This document shows, piece after piece, positions 34,888 through 46,341 of a stretch of 64,000 bases of DNA. Made by a program: the position numbers and the translations under genes. Source of the DNA: Cylindrobasidium torrendii FP15055 ss-10 (taxonomy: Eukaryota > Basidiomycota > Agaricomycetes > Agaricales > Physalacriaceae); NCBI GenBank assembly GCA_000934385.1, contig KN880455.1, positions 120,650-184,649 on the forward strand, in the 5' to 3' direction. The stretch's first letter is position 1, and each line of letters begins with the position of its first letter. Below the pieces are notes generated by a model, which did not search any database, had not been told where the DNA came from, and was given only the letters and a program-made list of their open reading frames with translations.

Positions 34888-36551
34888 ATGAGATCGAAAC
34901 ATACGACGCATTATCCGCCGCGTCCAAGCAAAGTGAAGACCACCACCAAGAAGAAAACGGGCGTCAGCATCGATGGGAAGAAGACTCCTGACGCGAAACA
35001 GAGCGCGAAAGCGGGCTCTAGTGCGAAAGGAAACCCAAGTATAAGCGCGAACACTAGTGCAAAGCCATCCGCGGCATCCAAGTCGTCCAGTGAGCTGCCC
35101 GGACCTTCTGGCAGTTCGGCTGGCGTGTCATCATCATCCTCGCAGAAGAAGCGAAAAGCAGTCGCGTCTCTAGCAGCAGATGGCCAAAGGCGCAAGAGGG
35201 CGCGAAAGGATTCCCCAGACGTTGACGCGGATCCAGACCCCGAAGACTCGGAACCAGAAGAAGAGGCAGAGGAGCAGGCAGTGCAAGAACTCGAGAATGT
35301 AACGGACGAGCAGAAGGCGACATTCATTGAAGCGTGGCGGAGGGTGAAGTATGCAGATCAGGGATGGCTTGCGCGAAACCAAACACTTGTGCGTCCTTTT
35401 CCGTCTTTCTCTCCCCACTTCTTGGGTCAAGTCAGATGTTTCTCATAAACTCCATTGAAAACGACCTTTTCTGATCTCAATTGCTCATAGAAATGTGTCT
35501 CATGCGTAGCACGCCCTTCCAGTTGCAAGCTCATCCCAGGCAGCGCAGTCTGTGTGGCTTGCGAGAAGATGCGGAAGCCGTGCAGTCGGAGGCGCGCTGA
35601 GCGCAAGTGGCGCGCGACAGCTTTGGCGAAACTCGATGGACTGGACGACGATGTGTTAGAAGAACTCATTGAAGCACTGGGGTTGAATGCGATGAAGAAG
35701 AATTTCGTTGGGAAGGGACCTGGCAAGATGTCACTGAAAGCGTTCAAGGCAAATCGTGGAAAGGTCAAAGCAAGTGACGAGGCTAGCACATCCAAATTGG
35801 CCAAACGGGGAGCGTCCGAAAGCGCGTCGACTAAGGATGCGAAGACGACGAGTGCAGCGGGGGGCACGACGCGATTGCGCAAACCGCGGGCGTTTGTACG
35901 GATGGCAGTATTCGAAGATGACCCTCCAAGCGAGGCGCTGTTAGCGGAGGAGGTGCATGTGTGGTTTGGGAGTGACGGAGAGGTCATTGATGTACGTGGT
36001 CGTCTTATTCTTCTCTCGTCATTGAGCACGAACTCACCGAATCGTAGCACGACAGCGATGAAGATGAGCAAGTCAAGCAGACACCATCCTTGGCAAGCAT
36101 GAGTCCTGTACATGATTTCCCCTTTGCTTCTTTTTCAATCCTGAGTCCAACCTTTCAGACACCCGAACCCGAACCCATTCCACAGTTCAGCCATAATGGG
36201 GTGCTGGTACCTACGGAACCCACGCACGAGTTGCACTCAGTGGGCGGGGCAATGGACTACGATGGTCCGGGGGATGGAGCAGAGCTGATGTCGAGCTTCA
36301 CGTTCTCGCCGCTTCCTGATACCGGAGCAGAAGCGCATCACTTGCCTTTGGGACCGCCACATTCCCTGTCAAATCCAGAGTTTCAATTCCAACCGGGATA
36401 TCCCCAGAATCCCTATCCGCCTCCTTCGACTCTGGAAGTGCGCGCGCTGGAGGAAAACCTTCTGCGGGTGCTTGCAGGCAGCTCGTTAAGTGTGAGCGAG
36501 AAGATTGGTGTCTTGGATCGGGTGAGAGGAACTGTTGGGGGTTCTGGGTGA
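34888..36551 (+). CDS. Cys-rich putative DNA-binding protein
   Basis: Three exons (34888-35388, 35491-35991, 36048-36551) encode 501 residues. The first third is Lys/Ser-rich, with basic clusters (SQKKRKA, GQRRKRARKD) like nuclear localisation signals, followed by an acidic run. Across the first intron lies KCVSCVARPSSCKLIPGSA, then VCVACEKMRKPCSRR: a CxxC-x6-C...CxxC-x5-C zinc-type cluster seen in many uncharacterised Agaricomycete proteins. A helical region with ELIEALGLNAMKKNFVG follows. The C-terminus is Pro/Ser-rich and ends with a short coiled-coil-like EENLLRVLAGSS. A transcription-factor or chromatin role is inferred only. Intron 1 is 102 nt, twice the usual size, so a missed micro-exon is possible. 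Confidence 0.68.
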
Positions 36552-37210
36552 GAGTACAGTGGTGGTGGTAATTCAAAGTGAACGAGTCGAACTGGTACGC
36601 AGTAATCTCTACAGGTAGATTTTATAGCATCTTTTGTACAATATTTCTTGGTTTTGAGACGTGCTGTCGATATATATATTCTATCCCATTCCAAAGGACA
36701 CTGATAAAATACTACATCATGTTCCTAATGATTGATCTGCTGAGTCTTCCAGGAGTCTACGCGTCTGCGTAGGGCACGTCAGTGCTGCGGGTGAGAAAAA
36801 CTAAGAAGCAGCCATTCTCATGAGGTTCGCTTCTGTCCTGGAATCGAAGAGCGCAGACTCGTTTGGGGTTCCAATGATGAATTGATCAGGCTGCCGTGTT
36901 CGATCCAACCGCCTTGGACGCCTGTCACTCTCAGGTCACTCTTGTCCAACACTCATGATGACACACTCACCTTTCTTTCAGCCCAGACTTATGGCAGTGT
37001 GCGCAGGATGTCGTCGCCGGTCCTGAAAGTGAACGTGAACGCTGGACATTGGTGGATGGAGACGATGACTCTTTCGATGACACGGGGCACCATGTGCTAC
37101 AACAGCATCGCATGTGCCGCTGATACCACGGCTTGCCTTCTTACTGTCACTTGCCACCACACTACTGCGATAACGCAGCTCATACGCAGCCAACAAGACT
37201 CACATATCGA
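36552..37210. other. spacer, no gene seen
   Basis: Region between two plus-strand genes. No supported coding or RNA feature. Confidence 0.4.
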
Positions 37211-37858
37211 ATGCCGTCTGGTATAAACCTCAAATCCATCCTCCTCTTTGGAATTCTCGGTTCATTCAGCGTCTACTTCTTGTACCACAACCCAGCCTTG
37301 CTGCTTTCCAAGACAACATCCAAGAAGACTACACCACACAGCGTCATGTCCTGGAAATCCCGCGCATCCACACACCCCGAGCCATCGACGTTCGAGCCAT
37401 CCCTCGCGTCTCTCACCCTGCTCGCTGTCCGCGACACGCCTGTCGCGCAGAATGTGCCGACGCTCAGCGTCTACAATGACCGGACGGCGATCACCGCGTC
37501 GGGCGACGTCCTCGTCCTTTCGCAGGAAGACTATGACCAGATCGTCGCACTCGCAGGCAGCGTACACGCCCTTCCCGAGACTGGCGAGTTCCGCAATACG
37601 TGGAGGGTCAGCCATGCGATGACTTCGAAACCCATCGACCATGTCTTCCTCGCGACCGATAACGGGCTGAAGGAAGTCGGCGTGTACGGGTATGACAAGG
37701 AGAAGAAGGAGCTCAAGAAACCTGTGGGGGACATCACGCACCTCCCAGGTGAGATTTCGGAAATTATGGAGGTCGTCCTGGAGGGTCGTGTCGGGTATGA
37801 CAAGGCACAGGAGAAGACGGAGATCGTCGAAAAGGTCAAGGCAATCATCCCGGCCTAG
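37211..37858 (+). CDS. hypothetical membrane-anchored protein
   Basis: A single exon of 215 residues. The start MPSGINLKSILLFGILGSF is chosen because it places one hydrophobic helix (about residues 7-28, through SVYFLYHNPALLL) at the very N-terminus; upstream in-frame sequence to 37133 lacks such logic. After the anchor comes a soluble domain of about 170 residues with regular beta/alpha character (TLSVYNDRTAITASGDVLVL, VFLATDNGLKEVGVYGYD) and a Lys/Glu-rich C-terminus. No Cys in the soluble part and no recognised catalytic motif. A signal-anchored ER or mitochondrial protein is plausible. Confidence 0.6.
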   Translation: MPSGINLKSILLFGILGSFSVYFLYHNPALLLSKTTSKKTTPHSVMSWKSRASTHPEPSTFEPSLASLTLLAVRDTPVAQNVPTLSVYNDRTAITASGDVLVLSQEDYDQIVALAGSVHALPETGEFRNTWRVSHAMTSKPIDHVFLATDNGLKEVGVYGYDKEKKELKKPVGDITHLPGEISEIMEVVLEGRVGYDKAQEKTEIVEKVKAIIPA

Positions 37859-39529
37859 TGTCTGCAACGGACTTCTGGACTTCTCATACTCAATGTACTT
37901 GTACTTCGCCCGATTATGATTGTTTTTTGGAGATCAGCTGCCACAGGAATTCCAGACTATGTGCGCCCGAGGATCCCTCCCTGTGTGTACGAAAGCCGTA
38001 GAAAGCATCTTGCGCTGTATAACTGTACAACATGAACCCAAGTCTGATCGACGTGCATCCTGAAGAAATCGAATATCAGAAGGGGTCCCGCTCGGGAGAA
38101 ACACACAGAGAATTTAGCCTCAAGCTGTATAGACGCACAGTGATTTATAAAAATTGTGATGTTGCCCGTGGCGGCCTTCAAATAATAAATACTCGTATGT
38201 TGGGCGACACTGTTGCTCATTGTAGATCTGAATGTTGCAGCGCCGCAGTGTGCATTGCTACGAATCCACCTCCCTTCTCAAAGGAATGATAAGAATGTTC
38301 ATATTCGCTGCCCTGTTTTCCTGACTGAATTATGCGTGTTTCCCGAATGCAGTTGGATAGTTGGCCTAGCCCGATCGCACACTAACATGATATTCCTGAG
38401 CTAACCATTAGGCTTTTGACATAACCTAAGAGTGCGATACTCTTAAGCTACCTTTCGAAATATGTGAAAATTCAATTCGGAGGTTATGGAGTGGACTGTC
38501 ACCAAATGAGTTGGCCGTCCCGACTTCCCACGGTCATATGTAGGCTGGAATTCTGTTTACGGGACAACACGAAGTATGCAAAGTATTTCTAATTAATATC
38601 TTCATTTATCTGAGCAGGGATGTGGCATCTGTTTCCCCCTTTCCCGAGGTCCTAGGACCGTGCAGTACTGAGCTGAAGATCACCGACTTAGCCATTTTTT
38701 TGCGCCAATACCTGACCTCAGAGGCCGGTTGAATATTTTTAGATTGCTAAAAGGTATTTTTCAAATGATTTACTCTTCTTTTAAAGGGGCGTCGGTGGGT
38801 AGGGAGTTTGGCAATATAACAATGGGAATCATCGATCAACGATCACGTCATGCCAAAACAGGACTTCTATGTTGCTTTCTGGAAAAAAACAAATTCCCTG
38901 TATTGTTTGAGTCCTTGGGTCATATTTTTTGAGAAGTTTTCCTCCCGCCCAGTTGAAGGTTACTCGTGTCCATACTTATGTTAGTTAATCATTTAATGCT
39001 CTATACATGCTCTACCGTGCCAATATTCCTCAGCCACCTATGAGCCTTTTGGCTGGGTTCTACAGCCTAATTTACTTTCAATATTCTACCGGAAATAGGA
39101 AAATTATGGCATCATGTTGCAGGCCGATGCTCAACAAAAAAAATAATGGCCAACGGGGTGACTTATGCGACGGGAAGTGAAGAAACAAATGCTTGCCGGG
39201 CCTGAAGAAGAACCAAGGTCACAGAATTTTTAATTTTTTTCAAGTTGGTTCACTGTCGGCTAATTTCACCCTGTTCGAAGTCGAACAGGGCCTTGGCGCC
39301 TCAGTGTTGTAGGTCGTTCATCGCTTCAGCACTCGGGTTGGCCAGCAGCTTGCATTCGCTCGTGTCTTAGAAGCGTATATCACTGTCTCCGGCCTCTGAG
39401 GTGACCGCAGAGCGATGTGTTCACAGAGACTTGCGCCAGTATACGTCTTTGCTTCCTGTATTATCATTAGTTACAAACAATGTACGCCGTATGTATGGCT
39501 TGCGAGATAACCAAGCAAGTATTTGTACC
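37859..39529. other. AT-rich gene desert
   Basis: No supported gene. Composition is clearly more A/T-rich than the flanking genes, especially 38400-39250, with many short A and T runs. It may be decayed repeat DNA, but no terminal repeats were found. The palindrome at 39269-39290 lies near its right edge. Confidence 0.4.
39269..39290. repeat. perfect 10-bp inverted repeat
   Basis: CCCTGTTCGA, a 2-base AG centre, then TCGAACAGGG: a perfect 10-bp arm palindrome in otherwise AT-rich DNA. It could be a dimeric regulator site or a cruciform; it is not a typical eukaryotic terminator. Confidence 0.55.
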
Positions 39530-40558
39530 CTATGCCCATCGTATCTGCAAGAGACGGTAGCCACCTTCATCCGGCCTCCCGATGCCCTGCGTACGCTGAA
39601 CGTCCAACCTCTGATGAACGACAAGCCCATCTGTTGCATTCGCGTTGAACACCTCGTCCACAATGTCTGCCAGCCCTTCATGCCGCCCAATGCTCCGCAA
39701 TGCAAACATCATCCAGAACGTCCCGTCCTTCGCCAACAGCTTCTCCACCACACCCCGTATCCAGCGCGCATGGTCCACATGATAGATGCAGTCTGCGGCC
39801 AGAATAACGTCGAAAGGGGCATCGAATGGTGTGTCGCCGTACGGGGGTGCCGCCCAATCCAGCTTTTCCACCTGAACATCGCACTTGTTTGCATCCACAT
39901 TGACTTGCAAATTTGCTAGCACGTCCGGATGGAAGTCCGTTGCAACAATAAGCTCTGCGTTGCTAATCTTGGCTGCAGCGATACTGACAAGGCCGGTCCC
40001 CGCACCCAACTCCAGAATCCGTCCGCGAAGGTTGTAGGTCTCTGGGTCCGCACACATCCGCTCGGACAGATGAATCGAACTGGCCCAGCTCTGCAGCCCG
40101 ACGCTGGTGTGGTCAGTCGCCGTCACTGGCTCGTCGTTCATCTCGACTTTGACGCCGTTCGAGAAATTGAACACCCGTGTGACGGCGCATTCGGTAGGTT
40201 GTGAGTCTGGGGTAGCTGCGAGACGCTCGAGGAGGACGCCGGCTAGCTCTAGGACAATGGGGTCATCGGCGCGCGCAAGGAGGGTGGTAAGCCATCGGAA
40301 TGCATGGGCTCGTTCGAATGGATCCTCCCGTCCTTCTTCGTTGTCGCTGTCGCTGTCGACCTCTTCCTCTTCTTCAGCAGAGGCGTATCCGGAATCCGGC
40401 ACTGACACGTCGTGGATGGCATGGTCCGTCTTGTTCGGCAGAGGAAGCGGCCAGTAGTACGCGCTCAGTGTGTCAAGGGCGTGTATGAGCGCTTCGACTG
40501 GAAGCGAGGACAGTCGGCCAAGTGGTGGCAGAAAGGTTGTCGGTGTTGGCACTGGCAT
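39530..40558 (-). CDS. protein-lysine methyltransferase-like (METTL21/EFM family)
   Basis: A single exon. Start at MPVPTPTTFLPPLG (342 residues); an upstream in-frame ATG would add 13 residues. A seven-beta-strand methyltransferase core is clear: GLQSWASSIHLSERM before motif I, ILELGAGTGLVSIAAAK (SAM-binding GxGxG), ATDFHPDVLANLQVNVD (post-I acidic residue) and FDVILAADCIYHVDHARWI (motif post-II, D-x-x-Y/H type). This layout matches fungal EFM and METTL21/FAM86 enzymes that methylate translation factors or other non-histone proteins. The N-terminal 120 residues include an acidic run (EEEEEVDSDSDNEE). Divergent from Gon7 across about 290 bases. Confidence 0.85.
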   Translation of the reverse strand: MPVPTPTTFLPPLGRLSSLPVEALIHALDTLSAYYWPLPLPNKTDHAIHDVSVPDSGYASAEEEEEVDSDSDNEEGREDPFERAHAFRWLTTLLARADDPIVLELAGVLLERLAATPDSQPTECAVTRVFNFSNGVKVEMNDEPVTATDHTSVGLQSWASSIHLSERMCADPETYNLRGRILELGAGTGLVSIAAAKISNAELIVATDFHPDVLANLQVNVDANKCDVQVEKLDWAAPPYGDTPFDAPFDVILAADCIYHVDHARWIRGVVEKLLAKDGTFWMMFALRSIGRHEGLADIVDEVFNANATDGLVVHQRLDVQRTQGIGRPDEGGYRLLQIRWA

Positions 40559-40846
40559 GTTGTCCACGGTGCAAAAGGTCGGTCGTCGTTGATGCAAAGA
40601 ATGTCGTCAAAGTCTTTGTCTATAGCTCTAAAAATTCTATTCCGGTTCGTCTATTGAAGCACAAGGTATCTTTCAACCCTGCGCTTCTTAGCGTCCAAGG
40701 ATAGGCATCGTCGGTGGTGGTGGTAAGGAGAGAAAAGCGATCTCATCTATGATCCGGTTTCAAAAATTGAGTCGGCGTGCGGGGGAGATAAGATAAGCAA
40801 GCTCTGAGCAAGGCCGGATCAAAATCAAACGTGAATTTGGACTACC

Positions 40847-41173
40847 ATGTCGGCCCAAGTCATCGTCAGCTACGACCTGAACCCACCAGAGAGCATCGAC
40901 ACGGATCTCCACGAGTCAAAGAGCGCTTCGTTCAGTGTCAGCATTGCCAAGCAAAAAGGCGCGGCCGACAACAACGCGGACGCAGCAGGCGGCCAAAGAG
41001 CGTACTATGCCGCGCTGAGGAACACGATTCATATGGCCAAGGCGCAGCTCGGTGAGGAGCTCACAGCATGGAGGGATGCCGTCGGCGATGCAGAAAAGGC
41101 GTTGGAAGCCAAGGCTGGCAAGACCCAGGACGCCGACGATGCGGAAGACAATGAGGACGAGGAGGACGAGTGA
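40847..41173 (+). CDS. GON7: EKC/KEOPS complex subunit Gon7
   Basis: A single exon of 108 residues: MSAQVIVSYDLNPPESID opens, AGGQRAYYAALRNTI and AKAQLGEELTAWRDAVG form the conserved helical part, and the C-terminus is very acidic (DDAEDNEDEEDE). This length and pattern match fungal Gon7, the smallest KEOPS subunit, which stabilises Pcc1-Kae1 for threonylcarbamoyl-adenosine tRNA modification and telomere functions. Recognition rests on recollection of the fungal family, which is poorly conserved. The shared divergent promoter with a translation-related methyltransferase may give coordinate expression. Confidence 0.68.
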   Translation: MSAQVIVSYDLNPPESIDTDLHESKSASFSVSIAKQKGAADNNADAAGGQRAYYAALRNTIHMAKAQLGEELTAWRDAVGDAEKALEAKAGKTQDADDAEDNEDEEDE

Positions 41174-42529
41174 TGGAAAATGAGCAAGGTGTGAGACTTA
41201 CTGCGCGAGGTGATTCCAATTCACTCATTCATCCTTGGGTACTACGTTTACTCAGACTATGATGCCATCGCCCTCAAATCCATCCCATGTGCCATCTAGA
41301 AACTGCTATTGGCCTACCAACCCTGTTTTTGAAGCAATGAGAAGCAGGTGCATAGCATCAGCGTCAATCCGAGTGGTTATCCAGAGTCCTATCCACTCAT
41401 CATAACTTTCGCTCATGAATGGCATACCAATGGCAAGCACTTGTATGCAGACAAACAAGTGCGCATCTACCGATTCCCACCTAAGCTGGGCTCTTTCGTC
41501 AACATCCCGCGCTTGTGTCAATATTCACACATCGCTAGGAGGTCCAAGCCAGCAACTGTGAGGAGCGCATGAGACATCGTGATTTGTGCTGGTTTACGTT
41601 GGCCCTATACAATCTTCTGTTCTTGGATTACATGATATGTAGCCCCTTCCCTCTGCGACTGAGTTTGACTGAATGCACTGCTTTTCTTATGATCCTGCCA
41701 GTGCCCTGCGTCTATCATCAAGGACGATATTTTTACTACATATAGACAAGAAGGACATAGTTAACTGATGCATACCATGAGGTATACTTCAGGGAATCTA
41801 GCCGTAGCTTTCACCACGTACGCGCACGGGACTGTGTCGAGCCGATCGCTTTGATACATGATCTGTACAGCTAGCATTGCGTGCCATTGTTGGACGCTGA
41901 TTCAGAAGTCGCCACATCGCACTGGACAATGGTCAAAATATTGTTCTATTTACCCGAATGGATTTCCAGATTTACGCCCTCGGACTTAGTTTTTTGCCTT
42001 GGGTAACACTTTTGTTACCACGGCGTAGCTCGGTGCCTGAGCATTTGCTATAAAAGGTAAGATGATTTGTCATGACAATGTATCTCGAAAGACCCTGCAG
42101 ACAAAACCTTTGTACAATACGAGCTAATTTTGGGGCGGAAAACAAGAGTGGTCATCATGACTTGGGGCATTCGAACAGCCGTGATGTGTATCCCAAAAGA
42201 GACAAAAAAATAACATGTCGTACTAAGGCGTTTGGAACTCATCACTGGTCGGATCTATTGCCACTTGATTTATGGTGGAGATATAAAGGGCACAGATCAG
42301 TTTTGAATTAGCTTGCTGGCGTGCAATTAGACTATGTTCCTAGATGTGGTTTAGTTACATTATGCGAGATAGCTATAGTAGATCTATATAGATACTTGAA
42401 GATGACGAGAGTTGGTTAATGCTAGAGTGCATGGACTCAAGTCTGTGTGAAGGAGAAAGTATAATGATATAGTGTAGATGCGTCGAAGTGGAGAGTGCAA
42501 GGTGTCGTCGAGTGTCATGGGCGCAGTGT
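41174..42529. other. spacer, no gene seen
   Basis: Convergent region between Gon7 and the minus-strand orphan gene. Only short ORFs without motifs. A TATAAAA-like site at about 42050 has no evident gene behind it. Confidence 0.4.
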
Positions 42530-43083
42530 TCAATGCTCGTAAATGATGTTTGCCTGAAAGGAGTCCCCGCCGACATTGATTGCTGAGGCCAGGAGAAGCC
42601 TCTCAAATGGAACTTTTGACATGTCGAAAGATAATTCGGTACGCTTGAGCGTAGAGGCTTGGGAGATAAATGCGCGGAAGGCGTTGGAGATCCCCACAGC
42701 GAGCTCGCCGCGAGAAGTGCCTCTGGCTTTATATACAAAGCCTTCCTCTGGCAGCATATATCCAGAACACTGCAATCAATGTTTAGCTCCTCGACAGAGA
42801 ATGCTAGGTAAGTAGAAGAACGTACGAGGATGCGAATGACAATATTGGATGAATTGCCCTTCCCAGGTATGGGATCATTCGGAGAAAGAATGCACGATGT
42901 AGACTGTAGGATGCTGCGCAGGCGCACTCCAACAACGCCAGTGTTGGCACACTCGAAAATAACGGGTCCCCCGCAGGGAGTCGAATATAGCCTTTGGGGG
43001 AGGTGCGCACGGGAGAGGCCATTACCACCAGCAAGGGAGGAATAGGAGGAGAGGAATGGAAGTTCAACTGTGGTGTGGTTCAT
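42530..43083 (-). CDS. hypothetical protein, two exons
   Basis: Exons 42826-43083 and 42530-42769 join across a 56 nt intron (GTACGT...TTGCAG) to give 165 residues. It begins MNHTTVELPFLSSYSSLAGG; later parts read GGPVIFECANTGVVGVRLRS, CSGYMLPEEGFVYKARGTS and a C-terminal LLLASAINVGGDSFQANIIY. The spliced frame is continuous and the intron is standard, which supports a real gene. The start is uncertain: the frame is open upstream to 43317 and a hydrophobic stretch (FLCVFIVFA) precedes the chosen Met. No family recognised. Confidence 0.42.
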
Positions 43084-43916
43084 CGCAAAAACTATGAAAA
43101 CGCAGAGGAAAGTGTGAAGATGCCGAGGCTGGGTAGTAGACTGAGGCTGGGTTGGGGACTTTCCATGGCAGCCCAGTCTGGTTATAAGGCTCGACGATGA
43201 AAGGTTTTTGTAAAGATAAAGAGACTTCCAGAGAAACAAGGTGTCATTGTAGGCAGAGAACATTTTCGGGTGAGTGTGAATACTATCCAGGCTGCAAACA
43301 AAGCAAGCCCCCGACAAGTTGTCGCGTGGAAGCCTTTGGCGGACATAGCGGAAATCACACAGACACGACGTGAGTACGAACGAGAGTGAGCGCAGTAGCA
43401 GCTACCCATAGCATCCAGCACCAGACACCAAGTACAGCGACCTGGACGAAATATTACGCCGACGCTACAAAATATACGGTCAAGCCCAACGGTCGTTAGG
43501 ATTTTTTTCTGTTGCGTCTTTTCTAAGAAGAATCGTCAGTTTGATAGTGTACAATGAGCAGATGCAAGAAAATGACCATGACCACGCCTCCCAAAGTAGA
43601 CATGAACGCCAAAACAGAATTGACGATCATGGCACGCGAGCTACAGCGTCCGGGAGACGCATTCCCCCTTTGCTTGGCGCAGATTATTGACGAGGGGCCC
43701 CACACGAGTCTGGAGGACAAGTATCATAATGAAGACATGTTCTGGCCAGCGAACTGCCGACTCAAAGCACGCGTCCATGTGTTGGCGACCGTCACGAGGG
43801 AAGTTTGATTGCATGATGCGGCTGATGGGAACAACTTCAAGGCGACGTTCGTTGTACCACCACCACCACCTTCCTTTTTCCCTTTTTTCGTTTTCATTCC
43901 TTTGGGCCTCTTGACG
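43084..43916. other. spacer upstream of KRE6/SKN1
   Basis: Overlapping small ORFs on both strands (43554-43808 plus, 43523-43720 minus) without support. A pyrimidine-rich tract just before the KRE6/SKN1 ATG is typical of a fungal core promoter. Confidence 0.4.
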
Positions 43917-46341
43917 ATGTCACGACTCTTGAAGAGTCTTTCTTTCTATTCTGTATCCAGCACCTACTCATCCCAGAGCACTATCTTGCCGCTGAGCGCG
44001 CCCCCAGCTGCATTCTCAGAGGTGCGCGACAATCCATGGACCTTTGGCACAATATTGATATGCATAATCCATTAGAAAACAGCAGAAACACCTTACGATG
44101 CCGCTTCGGAAATTTCAGAGAAACGCCAGGCCGTTCTATCCCACGTTAGTGATGCAATGTTGCGCCCACACCGCCCGCGGCAACTAACGCGCCTGCAGTA
44201 CTCTCTCTCCGCAGACCCCGAGTCCTGGGGCTCTAATCTCAATCCACGATACCCTGAAGCCGACGATGCCCTGCATAACCCAATTATCCGTGATGGCAAG
44301 GTCGTAGACGATGTGGAATTCGATTGGACGTCGAGCAGAGGATGGAAGAACGTGGGAACTCTGGTGTGCTTGGGCTTTGGACTGCTATCTCTCTTGTGCG
44401 CCTTCTATCTGCCTCCCGGTTGACCATCAGAAGCTCACGCAAATTACTACGTATCGCAGTGTTTTGTTTCCAGTAATTACATTCTACCAACGCATGGTCA
44501 CGCTCGGTGAAAACCGCTTCAACGTCCTCGGCGTCAATGCCAGTGGGCAGGTGCGCATTTTCCTTCCCTTTCCATCGCATCCATGTAAACCCCCCCAACT
44601 TCGCAGGTCCCACAAATGTCTGGCGGGTTCAGCCTCATCGACCCCGACACCCCCAAAGATGTATACACTAAGACTTCGCGCCGTGACAAAGAAGCATGGC
44701 AGCTCGTGTTCTCCGACGAGTTCAACACGGATGGACGTTCCTTTTACCCCGGAGAAGACCCGTATTGGGAGGCAGAGGACTTGCACTACTGGGTTCGTTT
44801 CCTTCTCCCTCCCCCCTTTCCTTCTCTTTCGTTGATTGGATTGCGGATTGGCTGTGGCTAATGCGTCAAACAGGCAACCGGTAACCTGGAATGGTACGAC
44901 CCTTCCGCTGTAACAACAAGGGACGGCGCACTCGCCATCACCATGAGCCGCAAGGAGAACCATGGACTGGATTTCACTGGCGGGCTTCTCACTTCCTGGA
45001 ACAAGTTCTGCTTCACTGGAGGGTACGTTGAGGCTGCTGTCCAGCTTCCTGGTGCGAACAACATCCTTGGACTGTGGCCGGCTGTTTGGACTATGGTACG
45101 TTCCGCCCTTCCCATCAAGACTCGCTCGCTAAAGATCCGAAGGGCAACCTGGGCCGTGCAGGATATGGTGCAACGCTCGAGGGAACGGTTGGTGTTTTTC
45201 CATGTCACACTTATGTATATGCTAACTTTCTAACAGTGGCCGTACAGCTACGACTCTTGCGACGTCGGTACGGCACCCAACCAAACAATGAACGGCCTCC
45301 CAGAATCTTCTCTCACCGGTGGCAACCAGGACTCTAATGGCGAGCTTTCATACCTTCCCGGACAACGTCTGTCGCGGTGTACATGCGCAGGGCAGTCACA
45401 TCCAGGACCGATGCATGATGATGGGACGTTCGTCGGACGCTCGGCGCCCGAAATTGATATTCTCGAGGCGCAGATTTCTGGAACGCCTTTATCAGGACAA
45501 GTTTCTCAGGTGCCGTCCTCTACACTCCCCAACTTGCCCAGATAACTGAATACACGACTAGTCTGGTCAATGGGCCCCCTTCAACGCGGACTACCAGTTC
45601 GACAACTCCACAGACAACTTTTTCGTTGAAGACCCTACTGTGACAATCCTCAACGGCTTCAAAGGGAACGCGTTCCAGCAATCGACGTCCTTTGTCACGG
45701 ATACCAACCCTGACTGTTATTTCGAGGAGGCAGGATGTTACTCAGTGTATGGATTCGAGTACAAGCCAGGGTACGAGGATGCGGTGCGTACCATGACTAT
45801 GAGCATGAAGCCAGGACGCTGGACTGACGTACTTCACAGTACATCGAGTGGGTTGTAGAGGATAAGACATCCTGGAGGGTTAATGCGGCTGGTTTGGGTC
45901 CCGACACAACCGCAGAGATCAGTGCGCGGCCTATCCCTCAGGAGCCCATGGTATGTCCATTGCATATGGCTTAGTGTTAAGCGTTGCGCTGACTGCTTTT
46001 GGCGTAGTACATCCTTCTCAACTTGGGCATCTCGTTCAACTTCGTCACTGATATCGACTTTGAGCATCTGAAGTTTCCGACATCGATGCTTGTGGACTAC
46101 GTACGCGTCTACCAGGACCCCAATGCCATCAACATTGGGTGCGACCCGGAGAACTTCCCTACCAAGGCGTATATCGACGAGTACGTTTCTCCTTTTATAT
46201 CACCATCCCTTCTTTTTCCTTGGACAAAGCGCTAACGTCTACCATAGGTACATCGAAGCGTACACGAACTACAACCTGACTACGTGGAGAGATGACTTTG
46301 GGCAGCCGTTCCCAAAGAGCTCGTTTGTTGATGGGTGCTGA
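43917..46341 (+). CDS. beta-glucan synthesis protein, KRE6/SKN1 family (GH16-like)
   Basis: Eleven exons (43917-44021, 44076-44395, 44460-44550, 44607-44792, 44874-45095, 45143-45187, 45237-45509, 45562-45783, 45840-45950, 46008-46180, 46248-46341) encode 613 residues. A cytosolic Ser-rich N-terminus is followed by one membrane anchor (about residues 124-148, [21 protein letters not shown]). The lumenal domain contains [41 protein letters not shown] in separate strands, [24 protein letters not shown], and the GH16 active-site motif [10 protein letters not shown] with both glutamates. KRE6/SKN1 proteins act in the ER/Golgi in beta-1,6-glucan synthesis; in basidiomycetes this family is expanded. 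The C-terminal DYVRVYQDP and NIGCDP segments are standard. All introns are GT-AG. Confidence 0.95.

Noticed and set aside
43554..43808. Plus-strand 84-codon ORF (MSRCKKMTMTTPP...)
   Set aside because: It overlaps an opposing ORF with a hydrophobic helix; neither has splice support or motifs, and the interval is the KRE6/SKN1 promoter.
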